Of a stretch of DNA of 64,000 nucleotides, positions 52,292 to 60,106 are shown one piece after another. Position numbers and translations under genes: made by a program. The stretch covers positions 7,498,501-7,562,500 of the forward strand of contig NZ_CP152412.1 in the NCBI RefSeq assembly GCF_038957035.1, given 5' to 3'. Position 1 is the stretch's first letter; each line of letters begins with the position of its first letter. This stretch comes from Bradyrhizobium sp. B097 (lineage in GTDB: Bacteria; Pseudomonadota; Alphaproteobacteria; Rhizobiales; Xanthobacteraceae). A model generated the notes under the pieces. It was not told the origin of the DNA. It did no database searches and was given only the letters and a program-made list of their open reading frames with translations.

Positions 52292-52624
52292 CTAGCCCTG
52301 TGACCCGACGATCTTATTTCCGGACAGCACAAAGGTCTTGGCGTTCACGTCGGTATCGCGAGAGCCCTTCTTTTTTGCCCGCACCAGTGTGGCGTGTTCG
52401 GAAGACGAGCCGGAACCGGCCGAATCCGCGGCATACTTCCGAGCAACTTTGGTCCATTCCTGAGCTACTCTGTCAGGTTTGGAGGGCGGAGCACTCGAAT
52501 CCCGCCCTTTTGGAGGTGAATCCAAGGGTTCCCAGCCTTCGAGCGGGCCACTGAAAAAGTCCGATTTTCCCGCCATGACATCACCTGTCGTAAATGGGTC
52601 GGTCGCCATTATATAGTCTTTCAC
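52292..52624 (-). CDS. Small protein coupled to the MBL/caspase-like gene
   Basis: The 110-residue, mostly polar product (105 if it starts at the ATG at 52609) has a Pro/Ser-rich middle (GPLEGWEPLDSPPKGRDSSA), a short helical stretch (PDRVAQEWTKVARKYAADSA) and a Lys-rich end (ATLVRAKKKGSRDTDVNAKT). GTG at 52624 overlaps the upstream stop codon by 3 bp, so it is probably translated together with the metallo-beta-lactamase/caspase-like gene. It is not recognised. Small, disordered proteins in such positions may be substrates, inhibitors or toxins released by the peptidase; that is speculation from position. Confidence 0.6.
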   Translation of the reverse strand: MKDYIMATDPFTTGDVMAGKSDFFSGPLEGWEPLDSPPKGRDSSAPPSKPDRVAQEWTKVARKYAADSAGSGSSSEHATLVRAKKKGSRDTDVNAKTFVLSGNKIVGSQG

Positions 52625-55140
52625 CAGCCTAGTCCAAGACAGGTAAATTGTCTCAGAATCTTGTTTTCAATCGCGACTTCCTCGATTTTGGTCCTGCCGT
52701 GCGGCATGCCCTTTATGTAGTCAATTTTAGCTTGAAAGAGCGCTTCGGCGGGGCGTTTCCCAGCAAGAATTTGCTTCCAAAATGCTGAATGTATCGGTGC
52801 TCCGAAGAAGTTGAGGTCGCCATCGACGGGGGAGTAGTGCGCTCCGGTGCAGCCGACGAAGGCGTTGGCGCCTGCCGCCAGGAATGAAAGGGCTATCGAC
52901 TGGGCTGGGGTGACGACCTGAATAGGGTCGCCGGCCCGATAGGCTAAAGCGCGCGTACGTACGGTCAACGCACCCCAGCAGCATCCGGCAAAGATGACCG
53001 CTCCGCAGGGAGCGGGGACGTTGTTAACTGTCATCGCTTCAAGCATGTCTCCCTGGGTCTCCCCCCAAAAGCGCGAGGTGTCCGTATCCGACCCGTGGAG
53101 CATGAGATAGATGTGCTTCGCCGAAAGATCGCCGGGGATGGCATCCGAGCGCACCAGCTCGGAGGTGTGCATAAATTCGGCGCCCGGGAGCCCAGAGTAG
53201 ATTTGATCTGCGAACGGGCGCACAAAGTTGCGAAGGCCAAAACGGTTGACCGGAGGTGGCGAAGCGGTTTCGAACGCCGCCTGCACAAGGTGCGCTGTGT
53301 GCCCATCCGGTATCCTGGAGACTGGCACGTCGGCGAGATGGTCACCATCCAGATCCCCGTAGCTCTGATCGCTCCAGACGATAAAATTGTCCGGATCATT
53401 CATGGCGCTCGGCCCGATGCTGGCACGCAGGCTCGGTGGAAGTGTGTCATAGCGTTCGGACGGAACGACGTCGTAGCCTCCAACGATGACAACGCCTTTA
53501 ACGTTTGCATTGCGCGCTTCCCGCTGAATCGCAGCGAATGCATCATTTTCGCCCGCCAGATCCACCATCGGCTGTTTTGGGCGGATCGTGTCGAGAATCC
53601 CGGCCGCCTCCTTCTGGCCGATGTTGTCTGCCAGGCGCTTTGAATTTGTGACAAACAGGAGAGGCGGCAGACGATCAATGTTTTTTTTTACAGGATCGCG
53701 CGGAGCCGCCGCGGCGACGGCAATTGTTTCCGCAGGATCGATCTCGACGGTGATCGTCACCCTCGTCTTGGTGTGAGGGATTCTTGCGATGATCTCGACT
53801 TCCTCTCCGGCGATTCGGCGCACCACCGCCTCTCCGCGCTTTGCGGGAGGTTGAGCCGCTTCTGACAGGACGCGCCGTACAGGCGGCGGTGGCGGGGCCC
53901 CCTGTGGTTCGGGACTTTCGCCTTCCTCGGTGATGGCCACGTCCCTTGCATTCGGAGTAGGATCATCGAGGTCGCCCTCGGCAATATCGATCTTGAGCTT
54001 GGAGCGTACAAACGAGACCGTTATGACTCCGTTCCGATCGGTCCGCGCCCAGTGATACTTGTCGCTGATGCTCCTGAGCAGCTTCAATACGCCGGGATCC
54101 GGATGGCCGGGATCTCCCCTGCCCGTCGAGATTCCGAACGCCTGAGCCTGGTCAAAGGCTTTCAGGACATCCTCGTCGAAACCATTGTACGAGGCGTGGT
54201 GGGGCAATTTGACGAACTGATACGGCCCACCTTCCTTGATGGCGTCGATCATCGAGGCCATGTCGTCGTCCAGTCCCGGAACTTCCGGGACCGCAAGCTG
54301 CATATCTCCGGTGAGCAGGATTCTCTGCCCGGCCTTGCCGACACTGAGCACGATGCTTTGGTCGTTCAGGGCGGCTCCTGGACCGACGCGATCGAGATAC
54401 TCGCGTATGTCATCGGTGGCTGCATCGGCACCTTTGACACCGGCCCCCGACAACAACCTCTTGTAGATATCAGCCGCGTCCAGACCTGCATCCGCGTGCC
54501 GCAAACTGTCGCTCGCGCGGCGGGCCTTGGTCTTGAGTCTCTTGAGCTCCTCACTACAAATTTTCAGGTGATTGGCGCTGGGACCGAGGATCTTCAGATT
54601 GAAGTCCGCGAAGTCCTTCTCGATCTGGGTCACCTTTGCAGATGGGCCGGTGTACCGGACGATCTTTGTGCGGTCGGCCTTCAACTTGGACAGCATCGCC
54701 GAATAGTTTTCTGACAGGTTGGCAGCATCGGTGAGGAATTGGTCCAATGCCGCCCGGTCAAGGTCGCCTTGCGGCTCTTCAACGATTGCAGCCACCACTT
54801 TGGCGGTCTCGCCATCAAGCGGCGCGTCCTCGCCGTCCGTCGGAAATCCGAGATTCTCGTCGGCCACGAGGGCCTGCTCGAAGGTAATCGTACCGTCCTG
54901 CACCAATTTGGGCAGGCACCCGATGTGGTCCGAGTGGCAATGGGTGACAACGAGCAGATCGACCTTGAACGGAGGCTCACCGAGGATCTCAGCGATCTGA
55001 TCGGGGATCGACGGTGTATCTCCGCTCGACTTCCAATCTCCGGGATGGGCTCCGTCGATCAGAATGCTTCGATCGCCCTCAACGGCGACAATGCAGTCTC
55101 CATAGATTTTCGAGCCCATATCCAACAAATACAGCTTCAT
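52621..55140 (-). CDS. Metallo-beta-lactamase-fold / caspase-like (C25-type) peptidase fusion
   Basis: The 839-residue protein has two catalytic domains. Residues 1-390 form a ComEC/Rec2-like metallo-beta-lactamase fold: LLVVTHCHSDHIGCLPKLV (H67, H69, D71, H72), RILLTGDMQL and KLPHHASYNGFD. After a Pro-rich linker (GAPPPPPVRR) residues about 510-830 resemble caspase/gingipain-like peptidases: KGVVIVGGYDVVPSERYDT, DVPVSRIPDG, a His in IYLMLHGSD (about 682) and Cys in AVIFAGCCWGA (720/721), the His-Cys dyad. The start at 55140 has GGAG 7 bases upstream. It overlaps a small downstream gene and is divergent from patatin and DUF2252 genes. A defence or programmed-death role is inferred from the domain types and neighbours. 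Confidence 0.8.
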   Translation of the reverse strand: MKLYLLDMGSKIYGDCIVAVEGDRSILIDGAHPGDWKSSGDTPSIPDQIAEILGEPPFKVDLLVVTHCHSDHIGCLPKLVQDGTITFEQALVADENLGFPTDGEDAPLDGETAKVVAAIVEEPQGDLDRAALDQFLTDAANLSENYSAMLSKLKADRTKIVRYTGPSAKVTQIEKDFADFNLKILGPSANHLKICSEELKRLKTKARRASDSLRHADAGLDAADIYKRLLSGAGVKGADAATDDIREYLDRVGPGAALNDQSIVLSVGKAGQRILLTGDMQLAVPEVPGLDDDMASMIDAIKEGGPYQFVKLPHHASYNGFDEDVLKAFDQAQAFGISTGRGDPGHPDPGVLKLLRSISDKYHWARTDRNGVITVSFVRSKLKIDIAEGDLDDPTPNARDVAITEEGESPEPQGAPPPPPVRRVLSEAAQPPAKRGEAVVRRIAGEEVEIIARIPHTKTRVTITVEIDPAETIAVAAAAPRDPVKKNIDRLPPLLFVTNSKRLADNIGQKEAAGILDTIRPKQPMVDLAGENDAFAAIQREARNANVKGVVIVGGYDVVPSERYDTLPPSLRASIGPSAMNDPDNFIVWSDQSYGDLDGDHLADVPVSRIPDGHTAHLVQAAFETASPPPVNRFGLRNFVRPFADQIYSGLPGAEFMHTSELVRSDAIPGDLSAKHIYLMLHGSDTDTSRFWGETQGDMLEAMTVNNVPAPCGAVIFAGCCWGALTVRTRALAYRAGDPIQVVTPAQSIALSFLAAGANAFVGCTGAHYSPVDGDLNFFGAPIHSAFWKQILAGKRPAEALFQAKIDYIKGMPHGRTKIEEVAIENKILRQFTCLGLGW

Positions 55141-55524
55141 CAAATGCTCCTTCCCAAGCCCTAACAACGCTCGCGCTTAACTGGCCGCTCTTTCCAGTCG
55201 AATCCGTGCAGGCTCAAATCGGTACAACAGCGCTCAAGACACTTTCGTGACGCGCATCTCCAGCTGTCATCTTATCGGGTCGTCGCTTTGGGCTTCGGCA
55301 TCTATGGGGGTGATCACGACAAATGCTTGAAGAAACAAGCCAGCAATCACTTGATGCTTCTCAAATGCGGTTGTATCGTACTACAATCGCTACCTACTTC
55401 AAGCGCTTATTATTGTATTCGTTTCGCCGACCGGCCGATCTCGACGGCCGGAGAAGGACGCAAAATGATGCTGTGTCACTGGGATTGCTCGTCAGTCCGA
55501 AGATCGATTTCCAGCAAGCGCTAG
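55141..55524. promoter_or_regulatory. Divergent promoter region between MBL/caspase and patatin genes
   Basis: This 384-bp stretch separates two divergent operons and should carry both promoters. It is AT-richer than its neighbours around 55,320-55,420. I see no gene and no certain promoter boxes. Confidence 0.4.
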
Positions 55525-56634
55525 AATGACCGAAGACGTGAGCCAGGACGGTTTGCTGCGGACTTCGCGATTGCGGACGTCCTGGAGGGAAAGAAGCTTG
55601 AGGAGGGGATCGCCCTCTGCCTGTGCGGTGGCGGTTTTCGCGCGATGATCTTCCATCTCGGAAGTCTGATCTGCCTCAACGAGCTCGGTCTTCTGCCCAG
55701 AATAGACAGAATATCAAGTGTCTCCGGAGGATCCTTGGCCGCCGGCATACTCGCCTCGGGCTGGTCTGAGCTCCGCCTCGATTCACAAGGCTTCGCAGAG
55801 AATTTCCACGACGCCGTTTCCATCCCTCTACTGCGGCTTGCCCGAATGCGCGTCGATATACCGACGATAGCTCTCGGCTTGCTCCCATTCGTGCACGCGG
55901 CGAATGTCGCGGCGTGGATCTATGACCGGGTCGTTTTCCGCAGGAAGACCCTGCAGGACTTGCCCCAGAGGCCCCGCTTCGTCTTTACCTCGACCAGCTT
56001 GCAGACCGGCGTTTTGTGGCGCTTTGCGCGGGACTACTCAGCCGAATGGCGCGTCGGACAATGGACGGCCCCTCGGCTTCCCCTCGCTCTTGCGGTCGCT
56101 GCATCAGCCGGGTTTCCCCCACTTCTGTCACCGGCCACGATAGATGCGGCGTTCTCGGCCAGGCTCGTGCTCACGGATGGCGGTGTCTACGACAATCTGG
56201 GTCGCGAACTGGTATGGAAGCGATACCGGACGCTTCTCGTGAGCGATGGCGGTGCCGTCACACAACCTTCCGGCCGCCCTGCAAGCAACTGGTATTCGCA
56301 ATTCAGGCGCGTTCTGGATATCTCGCTCCAACAGGGCATCAACACGCGCGTGCGCATACTGAACGGCCTTAACAGAACGCAAGCGCGCAATGTCGCATAC
56401 TGGGGCTTAAGCACTCCGGTGAGCAGCTATGGTTCAAACATTGCGTTGCCGTTCCCGACCGAACTATCAGAACGCGCCGCCAGCATGCCGACGCGCCTGA
56501 CGAAGTTTCCTGACGGGGTGCGACGGCTCCTGTTGGAAGCCGGATACGCGCACGCCTCGGCGGCAATCGACGCGAGCCGGGTTCCCGTACTTCGTCGCTC
56601 CGCGCCAAATTTCAGCGCACTGCCGAAAGTGTAG
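55525..56634 (+). CDS. Patatin-like phospholipase
   Basis: This is a lipid acyl hydrolase of the patatin family. The oxyanion-hole motif CGGGFRAMIFHLG spans about 55,615-55,660, the serine nucleophile is in ISSVSGGSLAAG, and the catalytic aspartate in LTDGGVYDNLG. The first in-frame ATG (55645) lies inside the oxyanion motif, so translation must begin upstream; no ATG, GTG or TTG exists in frame after the stop at 55522, while an ATG at 55526 is in another frame. Either a rare start codon is used or one base was lost near 55,550. Patatins are common effectors that degrade membranes in phage defence systems. The DUF2252 gene follows after 8 bp. Confidence 0.8.
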   Translation, partial: NDRRREPGRFAADFAIADVLEGKKLEEGIALCLCGGGFRAMIFHLGSLICLNELGLLPRIDRISSVSGGSLAAGILASGWSELRLDSQGFAENFHDAVSIPLLRLARMRVDIPTIALGLLPFVHAANVAAWIYDRVVFRRKTLQDLPQRPRFVFTSTSLQTGVLWRFARDYSAEWRVGQWTAPRLPLALAVAASAGFPPLLSPATIDAAFSARLVLTDGGVYDNLGRELVWKRYRTLLVSDGGAVTQPSGRPASNWYSQFRRVLDISLQQGINTRVRILNGLNRTQARNVAYWGLSTPVSSYGSNIALPFPTELSERAASMPTRLTKFPDGVRRLLLEAGYAHASAAIDASRVPVLRRSAPNFSALPKV

Positions 56635-56642
56635 GGACGTAG

Positions 56643-57704
56643 ATGTCATTCCTGGCCGCTAACCGCTCATATGAGAGTTGGATGAGAACCCAATGCGAGG
56701 TCGTCGAGGACGACCTGGACCGCAAGCACGAGCGGATGAAGGAAAGTTCTTTTCTGTTCCTGAGAGCGACGTTCTTCCGATGGCCTTACTTCCTCAAACA
56801 TGCAGCTGCGGACGTCCTGAAAATGCCGGCTCCACTCGCTGTAGGAGACGCACACGTCGAAAACTTTGGCACTTGGCGAGATGCAGAGGTCCGATTGGTC
56901 TGGGGCATCAATGATCACGATGACGCCTCGTATATTCCCTACGGGTCAGATCTGTTGCGCCTCGCGGTCAGCGTTCGCCTCGCCTCATTCGGACTGGCAA
57001 ACATCGACGCGGCAACAGCGATATTGGAAGGCTATGAACATGGCTTGAAGTACCCTGGTCCGACGATTCTGGATGAGAACGAGCGCTGGATGAGGAAGTA
57101 CGTCGCGGTAACTGACGATGAGCGCGATGATTTTTGGGATGGCATTACAAAGTGTCCTGACGCCGACCCTCCGAAAGAAGCGCGTTCCGCACTGCTTGGT
57201 AGCCTGCCGGCGAGCGCCCGGGTCGAGCGGTTTGCGCGACGCCGAAAGGGAGGAGGTAGCCTCGGAAGACCGCGGTTCATCGTTATCGCGGGCTGGCAGG
57301 GCGGCCAGATCGTTCGCGAGGCTAAAGCGCTCATTCCATCCGGATGGGAATGGGCCACGGGAAATCCCGGACGTCCGAGCCGGTTTGAAGAAATTGCGAA
57401 GGCTTCGACACGGTCGCCGGATCCCTTCCTCGGAGTGCGCAACGGCTTCATTGTTCGTCGCCTATCGCCCGATGCTCGTAAGATCGAGAGAAGTCCGGAA
57501 TTCGACCGCAAGCTGGACTCCAAATTGCTAAGAGCAATGGGATCCGAAGTTGGATCAATCCACGCGTACAGCTCCGAGATAGCCGAGGCGATAGTGGATG
57601 ACCTCAAGGGGCGCGACGGGAGCTGGTTGCATGCGGCCGCGAAGGCGCTGATCGCGCTCGTTGAAGCGGACTATCAAGAATGGAAGGATTCCGAAAAGAG
57701 TTGA
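56643..57704 (+). CDS. DUF2252 protein (kinase-like fold)
   Basis: The 353-residue protein matches DUF2252: ESSFLFLRATFFRWPYFLKH, VGDAHVENFGTWRDAEVRLV, INDHDDASYIPYGSDLLRLA. The GDAHxxNFG and NDxDDA motifs sit where kinase-like proteins have catalytic and metal-binding residues, so an ATP-dependent phosphotransferase activity is possible but not shown for the family. It follows the patatin gene by 8 bp on the same strand and presumably shares its mRNA. A strong pairing of these two with the divergent protease operon is seen only here, so cooperation is an inference. Right after its stop lies a truncated ardC. Confidence 0.85.
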   Translation: MSFLAANRSYESWMRTQCEVVEDDLDRKHERMKESSFLFLRATFFRWPYFLKHAAADVLKMPAPLAVGDAHVENFGTWRDAEVRLVWGINDHDDASYIPYGSDLLRLAVSVRLASFGLANIDAATAILEGYEHGLKYPGPTILDENERWMRKYVAVTDDERDDFWDGITKCPDADPPKEARSALLGSLPASARVERFARRRKGGGSLGRPRFIVIAGWQGGQIVREAKALIPSGWEWATGNPGRPSRFEEIAKASTRSPDPFLGVRNGFIVRRLSPDARKIERSPEFDRKLDSKLLRAMGSEVGSIHAYSSEIAEAIVDDLKGRDGSWLHAAAKALIALVEADYQEWKDSEKS

Positions 57705-57714
57705 GTAGGCAGCC

Positions 57715-57840
57715 AGGCGAATCGCAGTTGGGAAGCGATTTATCCCACGGCGCGCGACCGGCCTCCAGCTCGGCGAAGATCTGATCATAGAGGCTCGCTT
57801 GGTCCGATCCGGGGCGAGCGGTGGCGGACTTTCTGGACAT
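57715..57840 (-). pseudogene. 5' remnant of a second ardC gene
   Basis: From ATG at 57840 the minus strand reads MSRKSATARPGSDQASLYDQ, IFAELEAGRAPWDKSLPNCD, matching the first 40 residues of ArdC, and then diverges. The leader before it (57841-57890) keeps the folded motif seen before the intact ardC and parB. The rest of the gene has been replaced by the DUF2252/patatin segment, so the island has broken an ardC copy. Confidence 0.85.
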
Positions 57841-57890
57841 CGCGGGTCTCCGCGACGTGCGCCGGAGGCCTCTCCCCAGCTCTCAACCCG

Positions 57891-58260
57891 CGCCGATCCC
57901 GGTCCGCACTCTCGCTATCGGGGCGTTGCGGGGCGTTCCCGCAGAAGGGGTCGGCCGAGACCTTGGCTCGGCCGCAGGCGAAGGCTTTCCCCGGCTATGC
58001 TTCGAGATCGATTCAACGGCTTCCAATCAGCGGACTATTGACCTCCAGGTGGCAGGTCAGACCATCTGAACGCGACGAAGCGCACATAGGATGGACCTTT
58101 GCGGTTTTGGCTGGCGGCGCATGGTGGCGGCTGCTTTTTGAAGCAGTGCGACACAAACGCTATCCGACCGGGCACTGCCGCTGGGTTTGCCAGCGTGGAT
58201 ATCTGTCCTCCGACGAGCAATCCAGCGGGACATGCCAACTGCGGCCCCAGATCAGGCGCG
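57891..58260. other. No gene recognised
   Basis: GC-rich sequence after the ardC leader; no convincing frame. It ends where the minus-strand nucleotidyltransferase gene stops. Confidence 0.4.
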
Positions 58261-59040
58261 TCATTCAAAATAGCCCGCTCGGCTTTCTTGCTCCTGCCGG
58301 AGCGTCTGCAGTGCCACCTTATTTGAGGTCGCATCAAACCTCTCGATGAAATGCGCACGGTCCGCAGTCTCAAGGACCCCGTCCGACTGTGTCTCATCTT
58401 CGAGAAAACTACGCAGACGTCGTTGGACCGCCGCACTTTCGCGATGGACATGCCGGTTAGTCAGAAGGTCGCGGGCCGCTGCCGATTGCGTATTCCCAGC
58501 AAGCCGCTGCGGCGCGAAAACGGGATCGCGCCGTTCAGCACTTCTGGCGATGAGGATTGTGCGGATGCACCACAGCGCACGCTTGGTCAGCAGGGTTGCG
58601 TTGAGTTCGTCACCAAATCGGGCGAGATACATCCCGAAGTCTGTCGCCCGATCGATCTCGTCTTGGTAGCTCGATCGGAATTGGAAAGCAGATCGAAGCT
58701 TGGCGAGGTAATCGTCTGGATCGATGAGCGGCCTCGCCTCTCGCGCCAAGTGGCAGACGAACAGATCGCCATCGCGTGCATCCTGTTGCAGTTGATGCCA
58801 TGGGTACAAGAAAAGCGAAAGATGACCGACAGAAACATGGCGGGTTTCCTGGTCGAGGCTCACCATAAGAAGATCAGTGTCGGACCCTTCCGCGTGGTCA
58901 GCACGCGCGAGGCTCCCGAACAGTAAAGTTGCGACTACGACCATGATGGCCGACAACCCTCGAGCGGTAGCAGCAGACGTTGGCGTCCGTGTCTGATCAT
59001 GTGGAAGACCGGGATGCCGAAATTCTTGCAAGAGCTTCAA
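58261..59040 (-). CDS. Nucleotidyltransferase-domain protein
   Basis: The 259-residue protein carries the DNA polymerase beta-type nucleotidyltransferase signature: LLFGSLARADHAEGSDTDLL, that is GS (42-43) followed by DxD (D54, D56), with a third acidic residue expected in the LSLFLYPWHQLQ strand that follows. A helical domain fills the rest (LRSAFQFRSSYQDEIDRATD, NATLLTKRALWCIRTILIAR). Enzymes of this kind transfer nucleotides to proteins, antibiotics or RNA; some are toxins of MNT/HEPN pairs. The first ATG (59040) overlaps the WYL gene; an ATG at 58944 would leave too little before GS. It forms an operon with the WYL regulator. Confidence 0.7.
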   Translation of the reverse strand: MKLLQEFRHPGLPHDQTRTPTSAATARGLSAIMVVVATLLFGSLARADHAEGSDTDLLMVSLDQETRHVSVGHLSLFLYPWHQLQQDARDGDLFVCHLAREARPLIDPDDYLAKLRSAFQFRSSYQDEIDRATDFGMYLARFGDELNATLLTKRALWCIRTILIARSAERRDPVFAPQRLAGNTQSAAARDLLTNRHVHRESAAVQRRLRSFLEDETQSDGVLETADRAHFIERFDATSNKVALQTLRQEQESRAGYFE

Positions 59041-59917
59041 TCGACATCTTTCGCGACAGTGCGCGGGCTTGCGTCACCTCGTCTCGGTTCTGCAAAATGA
59101 TCTGCTGCTTTTGCGGCTTCAGAACACCGGGTTCGACGTCCAGATTGTATTCACTCATGAGATAGAAGCTGAGACTGAGACGGCACGGACGAATGAGGCG
59201 GCCATCTTTCATGCCGTGTTCCGCGGCAACACGGACTTGGTGCTCCGCAGCTAGCTCCGGGTTTGGAATGATCACAAGATTGATAATGTGAACCCATTCG
59301 AAATCCAAAGCCGGATCGACCGACGCAGGCCGATGATCGGACACGGACAAAATTCTGTTGAGGTTGTAGTCGCGAAAATCGTTGTGCTCGCGTGACCAGG
59401 CGCGGACGTACCAGCGGCCAGCGCTGTGCGAGAGGGCATGAGGAGCTATCGCCCGCGACGGCTGGATGGAGCCCGTCAATGACGCGTATTCGATATCAAT
59501 CTCGAATTTTTTGCTGATGGCGTCGAGTACACGTAAGAGCACGGTCGGATCGGTGGAGCGCCGACCGAGCGTCAGCACCTCGACCGGCGGGATGGTGTCA
59601 AACCAGGTGTCCTCTGGACGCATCCAACGGTTTTCGATTGCGACCAATTGCAGCAGGTAGCGCTCGATCGTCTCGCCGATGAAGGCGGGCGAGAACGCCT
59701 CCGTTCGCGTGTACGCCTTTTCCGCCCTGTCATAGCGCAGGTTTCGGGCGGCGAGCTTTTCGTATTGGGCGATGTCGGCGGACGCTTGCTGCGTCGAGAT
59801 GCCGAATGTGTCCGCCAAGTCGCTCCGATTGAAGCGACCATCCCAAAAGAGGCGGAAATCGATGAACTCGAGCCGTCGGCGAACCCCCCAACGCAGTTGT
59901 TCGCCACCGTCCTCCAT
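58997..59917 (-). CDS. WYL-domain transcriptional regulator (CapW/BrxR-like)
   Basis: The 306-residue protein has an N-terminal winged HTH (WDGRFNRSDLADTFGISTQQ, ASADIAQYEKLAARNLRYDR), a WYL-type domain (SRAIAPHALSHSAGRWYVRA, SREHNDFRDYNLNRILSV) and a C-terminal WCX-like extension. This is the architecture of CapW and BrxR repressors, which control CBASS, BREX and other defence operons. The start at 59917 has GGAGGGA 6 bases upstream. It is divergent from the metallo-beta-lactamase/E2-E1-JAB operon, the usual position, and overlaps the nucleotidyltransferase gene. Its operator is probably in 59,948-60,106. The ligand sensed by its WYL domain is unknown. Confidence 0.88.
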   Translation of the reverse strand: MEDGGEQLRWGVRRRLEFIDFRLFWDGRFNRSDLADTFGISTQQASADIAQYEKLAARNLRYDRAEKAYTRTEAFSPAFIGETIERYLLQLVAIENRWMRPEDTWFDTIPPVEVLTLGRRSTDPTVLLRVLDAISKKFEIDIEYASLTGSIQPSRAIAPHALSHSAGRWYVRAWSREHNDFRDYNLNRILSVSDHRPASVDPALDFEWVHIINLVIIPNPELAAEHQVRVAAEHGMKDGRLIRPCRLSLSFYLMSEYNLDVEPGVLKPQKQQIILQNRDEVTQARALSRKMSIEALARISASRSST

Positions 59918-59967
59918 ATGGATCCCTCCAAAAACTCGATTCTCCACCGAATCTCGCGTCTAGTTAC

Positions 59968-60006
59968 TTGACCAAAACCCGGCTTATCCCCATATCTTAT
60001 GTATGG
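59968..60006 (+). promoter_or_regulatory. Candidate promoter and WYL-regulator operator for the E2-E1-JAB operon
   Basis: TTGACC (59968-59973) is a good -35; CATATC at 59991 (17-bp spacer) or TATCTT at 59993 could be the -10. CCATA-N7-TATGG (59990-60006) is a short palindrome covering the -10, a plausible site for the divergently encoded regulator. Only inferred from sequence. Confidence 0.45.
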
Positions 60007-60106
60007 ACGCGGGGGCCGGCAACCTCGTCCTTCTGAAACGAGGTCGTCCGGATGGAAACATTTGAAGAACATCAACAACTTGAGAGAAAGAACAGAGACG
60101 CATCAC

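Noticed and set aside
52621..55140. Reading the first domain as a beta-lactamase antibiotic-resistance gene
   Set aside because: The motif set and fusion to a caspase-like domain fit ComEC-like hydrolases in conflict systems, not class B antibiotic-degrading enzymes.
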